Shown here: piece after piece, positions 7,567 through 14,579 of the stretch
Position numbering within the stretch: the stretch's first letter is position 1
Layout of the letters: every line of letters starts with the position of its first letter
Source: an uncultured Polaribacter sp.
GTDB lineage: Bacteria; Bacteroidota; Bacteroidia; Flavobacteriales; Flavobacteriaceae
Length of the DNA: 15,215 nucleotides
Assembly (NCBI GenBank): GCA_937936695.1
Contig: CALHCK010000061.1
Span: 1-15,215 of the forward strand
Reading direction: 5' to 3'
Notes under the pieces: model-generated
Database searches by the model: none
Told to the model about the DNA's origin: nothing
The model's input: only the letters and a program-made list of their open reading frames with translations
Made by a program: the position numbers and the translations under genes

Positions 7567-8754
7567 ATGATTAGTGTTAAAGACGCAAAAGAGATAGTTT
7601 TAAAATCTAAACAAAATTTTGGAACAGAAGAGGTTTCATTTTTAAAAGCTGTTGGTAGAGTTTTAAAAGAAGAAATTGTAGCAGATAGAGATTTTCCTCC
7701 TTTTAATAGAGTTTCTATGGATGGAATTGCTGTTGATTATGAGCAATTTAAAAACGGTCAAAGAGCTTTTAAAATAGAAGGAATTCAACCAGCTGGTAGC
7801 AAACAAATTTTATTAAATAATAAAGAGAACTGTATTGAGGTGATGACAGGGGCTGTTTTACCAAAAAATACAAATACAGTTATACGATATGAAGATGTAG
7901 TTATAGCAAACGGAGTAGCAACTATTGGTATAGATGCTGTTAAAGATTGTCAAAATGTACACCCTAAAGGTAAAGATGGGTTGGCAGGTACTGTGCTTAT
8001 TAAAAAAAACACAAAAATTACAGCTGCCGAAATAGGAGTATTGGCAACGGTAGGTAAATCTGTTGTAAAAGTAGTTAAACAACCAAAAGTAATGATTGTT
8101 TCTACAGGAGATGAATTGGTAGGTGTTGCAGAAAAACCATTAGAACATCAAATAAGAAGATCTAATGTTTTTACCTTGGTTAGTTTGTTAGAACGATTAA
8201 ATATAACATCAGAAACAGATCATATTACAGATGATAAACCTATTTTAAAAACTAAAATAGAAACCTACTTAAAAACGTATGATGTTTTGCTTTTTAGTGG
8301 TGCGGTTAGTAAAGGGAAATACGATTTTTTACCTGAAATTTTTAACGAATTAGGAGTAGAAAAGTTATTTCATAAAGTAGCGCAAAGACCAGGTAAGCCT
8401 TTTTTTTACGGAAAAACAACACAATGTAATGTATTTGGGTTTCCAGGAAATCCAATTTCTACTTTTGTAAACTGTTTAGCCTATTTTTATCCTTGGTATT
8501 TTGCATCCGCAGAAATAAAAGTAGCGCAAGAAACAGCTATTTTAACAGAAGATGTAAGTTTTAACCCTAGTTTAGATTGTTTTTTACAAGTTAAGTTGCA
8601 TAGCAAATATGGTCATGTATTAGCAACACCTGTTAAAGGAAACGGTTCTGGAGATTTGGCAAGTTTGGTACATGCAGATGCTTTTATAGTATTACCAAAC
8701 GATAAAAAAATATTTAAAACAGGAGAAAATTACCCAATAATTAGATATAAATAA
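7567..8754 (+). CDS. moeA: Molybdopterin molybdotransferase MoeA
   Basis: A 395-residue protein of usual MoeA length that inserts molybdate into adenylated molybdopterin. Visible signatures: FNRVSMDGIAV near residue 50, the EVMTGAVLP block (~90-100) followed by VIRYEDV, VMIVSTGDELV, the molybdopterin-binding FSGAVSKGKYDFLPE loop (family norm GGxSxGxxD, here with SGA in place of the first glycines), the RPGKPFFYG segment and GFPGNPIST. The C-terminal domain IV is complete to the stop. Its TAA shares the A with the ATG of moaC (TAATG), so translation of the two is coupled. No counterpart of the moaB/mogA adenylyltransferase is seen in the window. Confidence 0.96.
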   Translation: MISVKDAKEIVLKSKQNFGTEEVSFLKAVGRVLKEEIVADRDFPPFNRVSMDGIAVDYEQFKNGQRAFKIEGIQPAGSKQILLNNKENCIEVMTGAVLPKNTNTVIRYEDVVIANGVATIGIDAVKDCQNVHPKGKDGLAGTVLIKKNTKITAAEIGVLATVGKSVVKVVKQPKVMIVSTGDELVGVAEKPLEHQIRRSNVFTLVSLLERLNITSETDHITDDKPILKTKIETYLKTYDVLLFSGAVSKGKYDFLPEIFNELGVEKLFHKVAQRPGKPFFYGKTTQCNVFGFPGNPISTFVNCLAYFYPWYFASAEIKVAQETAILTEDVSFNPSLDCFLQVKLHSKYGHVLATPVKGNGSGDLASLVHADAFIVLPNDKKIFKTGENYPIIRYK

Positions 8755-9227
8755 TGAGTGAATTTAGTCATTTAAATAAAGAAGGAAACCCTAAAATGGT
8801 AAATGTTTCTGATAAGAAAATTACCAAAAGAACAGCTATTGCTAAGGCAACCATGTTTTTAGGCGAAGAGGTTATTGCTCATTTTACAAACGATGAGTTA
8901 ATTACAAAAAAAGGACCTGTATTTCAAACGGCAATAATAGCAGGAATTCAGGGGGTTAAAAAAACTTCAGACTTAATACCAATGTGCCATCCATTATTAA
9001 TTAATGGTGTAGATGTTGCTATTGATATTATTGATAAAGAGCACATAGAAGTACTTTGTAAAGTAACTATTACAGGTAAAACAGGGGTAGAAATGGAAGC
9101 ATTAACAGGTGCGAATATTACTTGTTTAACAATTTATGATATGTGTAAAAGTATCAGTCAGAAAATGATAATTAAAGAAGTGAGATTGTTAGAAAAAACA
9201 GGAGGAAAATCTGATATTAAAAACTAA
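8754..9227 (+). CDS. moaC: Cyclic pyranopterin monophosphate synthase MoaC
   Basis: A 157-residue protein that converts the MoaA product to cyclic pyranopterin monophosphate. Conserved segments are all present: the N-terminal KMVNVSDK, IPMCHPLLINGVDV (His79), GKTGVEMEALTGAN, and TIYDMCKSISQ holding the catalytic pair Asp129 and Lys132. Length matches the E. coli enzyme (~160 residues), so it is stand-alone MoaC rather than a MoaC-MoaB/MogA fusion. It overlaps the moeA stop codon by one base and is followed by a 43-base gap to the MobA fusion gene. Confidence 0.97.
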   Translation: MSEFSHLNKEGNPKMVNVSDKKITKRTAIAKATMFLGEEVIAHFTNDELITKKGPVFQTAIIAGIQGVKKTSDLIPMCHPLLINGVDVAIDIIDKEHIEVLCKVTITGKTGVEMEALTGANITCLTIYDMCKSISQKMIIKEVRLLEKTGGKSDIKN

Positions 9228-9270
9228 TTTTAACAACTAATTTTGTTTTAAATTCAATAAAAAATAAATT

Positions 9271-10377
9271 TTGAAAAAGCATACAAAACACGCAAATATA
9301 AGTAGAAGAGATAATGGTAATTTTGCACCTAATGAAATTTCTATTTTAGGAACAAACTGTGGTAATATTTCAAACTTGGTAACAAAAGTTTCCGAAAAAT
9401 TATCGAAATACAAGTTGGCTTATTTTGATGCTTCTCATGCCAAAGATGTTACAGAAAATACACTGTCTGAGTACGTATTTCATCACCAAGGAAATGTACA
9501 AATAACAAGTAGATTGCCTGTAAACAAATTTCAGCAGCGCTTAGATTTTTCACAATATAACTTCGTCTTTATTAATGGTAACCATTATCAAGGAAACAAA
9601 CAGATTTTAATTTTAGACGAGGCTAAAGAAGCTTCTGTTTTAAAAAGATTGAATCAGTTAGATGATATACAGTTTGTTGTAAAACTAAAGGCTGAATCAG
9701 ATTTCTTTTCTTTTTTAGAAGAAAAGTACCCCAACATAAAAAAGTTGTCTTGTTACACTATTGATGAGGTTGATAAAATAGCAAATCATATTGAAACTTT
9801 AATTAAAGAAAAAATTGCACCCGTAAAAGGTTTGGTTTTAGTTGGTGGTAAAAGTACTAGAATGGGGCAAGATAAATCTGAATTAGAGTATTATGGTAAA
9901 CCCCAAAAACAAGTTGCAAAAGAATTGTTAGAAAACCAAGGGTTAAAAAGTTACTATTCTGTGTTAAATGCAGAAGATTCAGCAACAGAAATTGCTGATA
10001 AATTTATAGATTTAGGTCCGTTTGGAGGTATTTGTTCTGCTTTTCAGAAAGATCCAAACGCAGCATGGTTTGTATTAGCTACAGATGTACCTTTTGTAGA
10101 TGAAAAAACTATTCAACTGATTTTAAAACATAGAAATCCTGCTAAAGCAGCAACAGCAATTAAAGGAAAAGGAAAAGAATTTGTAGAACCTTTAATTACA
10201 ATTTACGAGCCTAAAGCTTATCCTATTTTATTACAATATTTGGCTCAGGGTTATTCTTGCCCAAGAAAAATGTTAATTAATTCTGATGTAGAAATTGTAG
10301 AGATTGATGATGATTTTATTAGAAATGTAAACACGCCTGAAGAATATAAAATGGCTAAAAAAGAATTAACTAAATAG
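9271..10377 (+). CDS. MobB-like/MobA fusion: molybdenum cofactor guanylyltransferase
   Basis: A 368-residue two-domain protein. Residues ~186-368 are MobA-like NTP transferase: LVGGKSTRMGQDKSE (190-204) is the nucleotide-binding loop, LGPFGGI (248-254), ATDVPF (270-275) with metal-binding Asp, and NVNTPEEY (352-359). MobA attaches GMP to Mo-molybdopterin. Residues ~22-185 resemble a MobB-type P-loop domain in layout (ISILGTNCGNIS at 23-34, then YNFVFINGNH at 96-105), but the Walker A lysine is missing: GTNCGNIS instead of GxxxxGKT/S. The start is TTG at 9271; the first in-frame Met is at residue 198, inside the MobA loop, so an upstream non-ATG start is required. A TAATTTTG word at 9238-9245 fits a -7 element but has no -33 partner. 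Related fusions occur in other Bacteroidota from memory. The MobA call is firm, the MobB relationship inferred. Confidence 0.88.
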   Translation: MKKHTKHANISRRDNGNFAPNEISILGTNCGNISNLVTKVSEKLSKYKLAYFDASHAKDVTENTLSEYVFHHQGNVQITSRLPVNKFQQRLDFSQYNFVFINGNHYQGNKQILILDEAKEASVLKRLNQLDDIQFVVKLKAESDFFSFLEEKYPNIKKLSCYTIDEVDKIANHIETLIKEKIAPVKGLVLVGGKSTRMGQDKSELEYYGKPQKQVAKELLENQGLKSYYSVLNAEDSATEIADKFIDLGPFGGICSAFQKDPNAAWFVLATDVPFVDEKTIQLILKHRNPAKAATAIKGKGKEFVEPLITIYEPKAYPILLQYLAQGYSCPRKMLINSDVEIVEIDDDFIRNVNTPEEYKMAKKELTK

Positions 10378-10418
10378 TAGTTAGGTAATTGGCTATTTGT
10401 AATATTAGATTGATGAAT

Positions 10419-12188
10419 ATGAGTGAAGTAACTACTTTTTATACAGAAAGAATAAAAGAATTAGAAAAAGAATCATCTAAGTTTAAAAAACAATTAGTCA
10501 ATTTAGCAATTTTTAGATTTGCTGTTTTTTTAACAACATGTGTTTTAATTTATGTAACTCTTGGTGCATATCCAGATGTGTTTATTGTAACTGTTTTAGG
10601 TTTGTTTTTATTTTCTTTTTTAGTGATAAAGAACATCAATTTAAAAAGATTAAAAAGTATTGTAGATGCTAAAATAGCTATTAATAAAACAGAAATTAGT
10701 GTTCTAAATAGAGATTTCCATCATTTAGATTCTGGAGAAGAATTTATAAATCCTGCTCATTTTTATAGTAATGATATTGATTTGTTTGGTGTAGGATCTT
10801 TCTTTCAATATATTAATAGAACAACAACAAATGATGGTAAAGTTGCATTAGCAAACAGTTTTACAGAAAATAAAATAGACGCTATTTTAGAGAAGCAAGA
10901 AGCAATAAATGAACTTGCAGAAAAAGTAACTTGGCGACAACATTATGCAGCGTTAGCAAGTTTGGTAACTGTTAAAAATAAATCGAATAAAATAGTAAGT
11001 TGGATAAGAGATTACAAATCTGTTTTACCTGATTTTTTATCAAAAATAAAAATAATTTTTCCTGTTATTTCTATCATTTTAATTGGGTTAGTTTCTTTTA
11101 GTATATTGGCTTTTACTTATTTAATAATATGGTTTTTTGTAGGTGTTATTTTAACTGCTTTTTTTGTAAAAAAAACACAGAAAATTTATTCGGAAGTAGA
11201 TACATCAAGAGAAATATTTAAGCAATATTATCAATTGCTGCATGAAATAGAAAATGAGCGTTTTTCTTCTAAAATATTGAAAGAAAAACAAGACGAAATT
11301 AAAAGAGCAGATAAAAAAGCATCTGTTATATTTAAAGAGTTTTCTAAAATTCTAGATGCTTTTGATCAACGAAACAATGTATTTATCTCGGTTTTAGGTA
11401 ACGGTTTTTTTCTTTGGGAAATTAACAATGCTTGTAAAGTAGAAAATTGGATTAAATCTTATAAAGAGGTTGTAAGTAATTGGTTTTCTGTTGTTGCTTA
11501 TTTTGATGCTCAGAATTCATTAGCAAATTATAAATTTAACCATCCTGTATTTGTTTTTCCAGAAATAACAGCCAATAACGAAATTATTAAATCTAGTAGT
11601 TTAGGGCATCCGTTATTAGATGCAGCTAAAAGAGTAGATAATGATTTTGTAATTAACGATGCGCAATTTTTTATTGTTACAGGTGCAAATATGGCAGGTA
11701 AAAGTACTTTTTTAAGAACCGTTTCTTTGTCTATTGTTATGGCTAATTGTGGGTTGCCAATATGTGCAAAAGAGTTTAAATACTCTCCAATAAAATTAAT
11801 TACCAGTATGAGAACTACAGATTCTTTAACAGAAGATGCGTCTTATTTTTATTCTGAATTAAAAAGGTTAAAATTTATTGTTGATGAAATTAAAAATGAA
11901 AAATACTTTATAATTTTAGATGAAATTTTAAAAGGTACTAATAGTAAAGACAAAGCAATTGGGTCTAAAAAATTTGTTGAAAAGCTTACAAAATCTAAAT
12001 CTACAGGTATTATTGCAACACACGATGTAAGTTTGTGTGCCTTAGAAGACGAGTTTACAAGCGTTAAAAATTATTATTTTGATGCGGAAATAATAGCAGA
12101 TGAATTACATTTTGATTATCAACTAAAAAACGGAATATGTAAAAATATGAATGCTTCTTTTTTACTAAAGAAAATGGAAATTGTTTAA
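10419..12188 (+). CDS. Membrane-anchored MutS-family ATPase
   Basis: A 589-residue protein from the ATG at 10419 (another in-frame ATG is at 10413). It has two N-terminal transmembrane segments (~31-50, ~54-73), a cytosolic part, another hydrophobic pair (~212-250), a helical lever-like region, and a C-terminal MutS ATPase domain: GHPLL near 397, Walker A TGANMAGKST (421-430), Walker B FIILDE (497-502), the signature-like DEILKGTNSKDK, and switch THD (534-536). The N-terminal mismatch-recognition domain of MutS (Phe-x-Glu) and the C-terminal Smr nuclease domain of MutS2 are absent, so neither mismatch repair nor the MutS2 role should be assumed. The function of this membrane-bound class is not known to me. 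It is last in the plus-strand run, 41 bases after the MobA fusion, and its stop overlaps that of the convergent gldD. Confidence 0.85.
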   Translation: MSEVTTFYTERIKELEKESSKFKKQLVNLAIFRFAVFLTTCVLIYVTLGAYPDVFIVTVLGLFLFSFLVIKNINLKRLKSIVDAKIAINKTEISVLNRDFHHLDSGEEFINPAHFYSNDIDLFGVGSFFQYINRTTTNDGKVALANSFTENKIDAILEKQEAINELAEKVTWRQHYAALASLVTVKNKSNKIVSWIRDYKSVLPDFLSKIKIIFPVISIILIGLVSFSILAFTYLIIWFFVGVILTAFFVKKTQKIYSEVDTSREIFKQYYQLLHEIENERFSSKILKEKQDEIKRADKKASVIFKEFSKILDAFDQRNNVFISVLGNGFFLWEINNACKVENWIKSYKEVVSNWFSVVAYFDAQNSLANYKFNHPVFVFPEITANNEIIKSSSLGHPLLDAAKRVDNDFVINDAQFFIVTGANMAGKSTFLRTVSLSIVMANCGLPICAKEFKYSPIKLITSMRTTDSLTEDASYFYSELKRLKFIVDEIKNEKYFIILDEILKGTNSKDKAIGSKKFVEKLTKSKSTGIIATHDVSLCALEDEFTSVKNYYFDAEIIADELHFDYQLKNGICKNMNASFLLKKMEIV

Positions 12189-12198
12189 TTTTTCCATT
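12173..12198. terminator. Candidate bidirectional terminator at convergent stops
   Basis: An 8-bp stem AATGGAAA (12173-12180) and TTTCCATT (12191-12198) encloses a 10-base loop containing both stop codons. T-rich sequence is inside the loop and stem rather than after the stem, so it is weak by the usual rule. It lies within coding sequence of both genes. Recorded because no other terminator separates these convergent genes. Confidence 0.3.
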
Positions 12199-12739
12199 CT
12201 AAAGTTTCAATAAGTTGCAAAATATCTTCTTTAATATAGGCTACTGCTGGTAAAATAGAGTCGTAATTTGGTTTTGCATAAAAGTATAAAGAACCTTTTA
12301 TAAAATTATGAGTACTATCTGTAATATGAAACTGAATATGAGAAGCAGCATCTCCTGTAATTTCGTACAAACTTCCAAAAACTCTTTTTTTAGGGTTTAC
12401 AAAATCTTTAGGAATAATTTGTTCTGCCTTTAAAGTATGTTTAAAAACTAATTTTTCTGCCTCGGTTAATAATTCTTTTAAGTTGTTTTCTACAGGTCTG
12501 TAGGTAATATCTATAGAACCTTTTAAATTAGGATATTTTATTTTTAGCCAATTTTTAGATTCGTCTTTAATTGTAGTGCTTTTTAAAACATTAAAAGTAT
12601 AAGGCCTTTGTACAGTTAAACTTTTATAAGATTTTGCAGGATATGTTAAGCTTAAATATGCTTTAGGTTTTGGTAAAGTATCGTTTTTACAAGAAATAAA
12701 ACAAATGATACAAATAATTATAAGGGGTATATTACGCAT
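12185..12739 (-). CDS. gldD: Gliding motility lipoprotein GldD
   Basis: A 184-residue lipoprotein. Residues 1-16 are a hydrophobic signal ending FISC, a lipobox with Cys17 as lipidation site. The mature part carries YPAKSY, RPYTFNV and the region around GSLYEITGDAASHIQFHITDS (~123-142; this stretch and the following KGSLYFYAKPNYDS are typical of GldD). GldD is needed for gliding and type IX secretion in Flavobacterium johnsoniae, with no enzymatic activity known. The gene overlaps the end of gldE by 8 bases, giving translational coupling. Its stop codon TAA and that of the convergent MutS-like gene share the four bases TTAA at 12185-12188. Confidence 0.95.
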   Translation of the reverse strand: MRNIPLIIICIICFISCKNDTLPKPKAYLSLTYPAKSYKSLTVQRPYTFNVLKSTTIKDESKNWLKIKYPNLKGSIDITYRPVENNLKELLTEAEKLVFKHTLKAEQIIPKDFVNPKKRVFGSLYEITGDAASHIQFHITDSTHNFIKGSLYFYAKPNYDSILPAVAYIKEDILQLIETLEWKN

Positions 12740-14060
12740 TTCTTGTTGCTTTAATTTGTTTGATACGTTTTTTATCTACAGCTTCTATGGTAAACGTATA
12801 ATTTTTAAAGTTTATTTTATCGTTTTTCTTAGGAAACTTTCCGGATATTTCTAGAATAAAACCAGCCAATGTTTCGCTTTCGCCTTTTTCATCCTCAAAA
12901 AGGGCTTCGTCTTCATCATCTAAAACTCTACAAAAATCTTTAATAGTTGTTTTTCCTTCAAAAATATAATTATTAGCATCAATTTTAGAGTAAGATAAAT
13001 CATCATCATCAAACTCATCATTTATATCACCAACAATTTCTTCTATAACATCTTCTAAAGTTACCAAACCGCTTGTACCACCGTATTCATCAACAACAAT
13101 TGCTAAGTGATTTTTCTTTTCTCTAAAATCTATTAATAAATCATCTAGTTTTTTGTTTTCAGGTACAAAAAAAGGTTCACGTAGTAAGCTTTGCCATTTA
13201 AAAGTTTTTTTATTTAGGTGTGCTAATAAGTCTTTTGCATACAAAACACCAACAATAGTATCTATGTTTTCTTTGTAAACAGGATTTCTAGAATAACCGT
13301 TTTCTAAAATTTTATTTAAAACAGTTTCAAACGTTTCGTTTTCAGAAATGGCAAAAATGTCTATACGAGGTTTCATTATTTGTACCGTTTCTGTGTTTCC
13401 AAAATTAACAATACCTTCTAAAATCTTTTGTTCATCTTTTGTGGTAGCTCCTTCAGAAGTAAGTTCTAAGGCCTGCGATAAGGTTTCTACAGAAAAATGA
13501 GAGTTTTTATTTCCTAATTTTTTCTCTATCCATTTGGTAATTGTTATTAACGGTAAGCTAAAAGGTGTTAATATAATATTTACGCTATGTATAAATTTAG
13601 ACATTGTTTTAGAAAAACGAAGCGCATTTTTAGAAGCGTATACTTTTGGTAAAACCTCGCCAAATAAAAGAATTAAAAAAGTAACTAAAACAATTTCTAA
13701 AAGAAAACGAACAGGTACCGAAAAAAACAATAAATTAAGTTGATAATTAAAACTGCCGAACAATGTTTCTGATAAAGATGCAAAGAGTAAAACTATTAAT
13801 ATATTTATAAAGTTATTAGTAATAAGTATTGTTGCTAGTAACTTTCTTGGTTTTTCTAATAAAGTAACAACAATGTTTTTTTCTTTTCCGTTGTTAGACA
13901 GTTCATTTAAATCTGTTTGAGAAAGTGAAAAAAAAGCAACCTCTGTACCAGAAATTAAAGCAGAACTAATAAGAAGTAAAATTAATGCAAAAACATTAAT
14001 AATTGTTAGTATGTCTGTGGTTGTAATAAGTAAAAATAAAAGTTCGGGATCTGGGTCCAA
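12732..14060 (-). CDS. gldE: Gliding motility protein GldE (CNNM/CBS transporter-like)
   Basis: A 442-residue inner-membrane protein with the CorC/CNNM layout. An N-terminal DUF21 transmembrane region (~15-175) contains SALISGTEVAFFSL and GEVLPKVYA. Two CBS domains follow (~225-350; MKPRIDIFA, then HLAIVVDEYGGTSGLVTLEDVIEEIVGDI written here only as its key parts VDEYGG and TLEDVIEEIVGD). A CorC_HlyC C-terminal domain (~365-440) ends the protein. GldE supports gliding and secretion together with GldD. The start is TTG at 14060 (encoding MDPDPELL): upstream in frame a stop is reached within six codons with no ATG, and the next internal Met is about 150 residues in, past membrane segments. It lies 19 bases after ssb and overlaps gldD by 8 bases. 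Confidence 0.94.
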   Translation of the reverse strand: MDPDPELLFLLITTTDILTIINVFALILLLISSALISGTEVAFFSLSQTDLNELSNNGKEKNIVVTLLEKPRKLLATILITNNFINILIVLLFASLSETLFGSFNYQLNLLFFSVPVRFLLEIVLVTFLILLFGEVLPKVYASKNALRFSKTMSKFIHSVNIILTPFSLPLITITKWIEKKLGNKNSHFSVETLSQALELTSEGATTKDEQKILEGIVNFGNTETVQIMKPRIDIFAISENETFETVLNKILENGYSRNPVYKENIDTIVGVLYAKDLLAHLNKKTFKWQSLLREPFFVPENKKLDDLLIDFREKKNHLAIVVDEYGGTSGLVTLEDVIEEIVGDINDEFDDDDLSYSKIDANNYIFEGKTTIKDFCRVLDDEDEALFEDEKGESETLAGFILEISGKFPKKNDKINFKNYTFTIEAVDKKRIKQIKATRNA

Positions 14061-14079
14061 TTGATGTGGTTTATGTTAA

Positions 14080-14499
14080 TTAAAAAGGTAAATCATCATT
14101 TTCTTCTGTTAAAGAAGTTTTTGGTGCTACACTATTTTGTGGTTGATTTAAGGTTTCAGTATTTTTTTTGTTAGATAACATTGTCATTTCTGTTACCTGC
14201 ACTTCTGTAGCGTATCTTTTTACCCCATCTTGTTCCCATTGACGGTTTTTTAATTTACCTTCTACATATACTTTGTCTCCTTTGCTTAAATACTTTTCAC
14301 AGATTTCTGCTAATTTATTTCTTACAACAATATTATGCCAATCTGTAGTAGTAACTTTTTCTCCCGTTTGCTTATTGGTATAGCTTTCGCTGGTTGCTAT
14401 AGGAAAACGACCAACGCTATTCTTGTCATCAAAATAGTGCATTTTAACATCGTCTCCAAGGTTACCAATTAAAATTACTTTGTTTATCGTTCCTGCCAT
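14080..14499 (-). CDS. ssb: Single-stranded DNA-binding protein
   Basis: A 139-residue SSB. Residues ~1-110 are the OB-fold: MAGTINKVILIGNLGDDVK, then TDWHNIVV, AEICEKYLSKGDKVYVEGKL, and NRQWEQDGVKRYATEV. A short glutamine/asparagine-containing linker leads to the acidic tip DDLPF (135-139), which recruits repair and replication partners. Length is on the short side because the linker is only about 25 residues. The bacterial core SSB forms homotetramers. It sits between mutY (80 bases upstream) and gldE (19 bases downstream), an order common in flavobacteria, so gldE and gldD probably share its message. Confidence 0.97.
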   Translation of the reverse strand: MAGTINKVILIGNLGDDVKMHYFDDKNSVGRFPIATSESYTNKQTGEKVTTTDWHNIVVRNKLAEICEKYLSKGDKVYVEGKLKNRQWEQDGVKRYATEVQVTEMTMLSNKKNTETLNQPQNSVAPKTSLTEENDDLPF

Positions 14500-14562
14500 G
14501 TTTAAAAGTCTAATGTTATTATATGTTCTAAAATAAAACAGAAGAACAAATCATTACAATAT

Positions 14563-14570
14563 CAAATATA
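14563..14570 (-). promoter_or_regulatory. Candidate -7 element for ssb-gldE-gldD
   Basis: The minus strand reads TATATTTG, identical to the -7 word of the rplU promoter. It would place the transcription start near 14556 and give a leader of about 55-60 bases to the ssb ATG. No TTG is present at 19 bases upstream (the nearest, at 14581-14583, is only 10 bases away), so a standard -33 element is missing. It lies just after the mutY stop codon. Confidence 0.4.
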
Positions 14571-14579
14571 CTAAAAATA

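Noticed and set aside
10389..10418. Longer MutS-like frame starting at TTG 10389
   Set aside because: Two in-frame ATG codons follow at 10413 and 10419; the added residues have no recognisable character.
10419..12188. Calling the ATPase mutS or mutS2
   Set aside because: It lacks the Phe-x-Glu mismatch domain and the Smr domain and has membrane segments, so neither name is supported.
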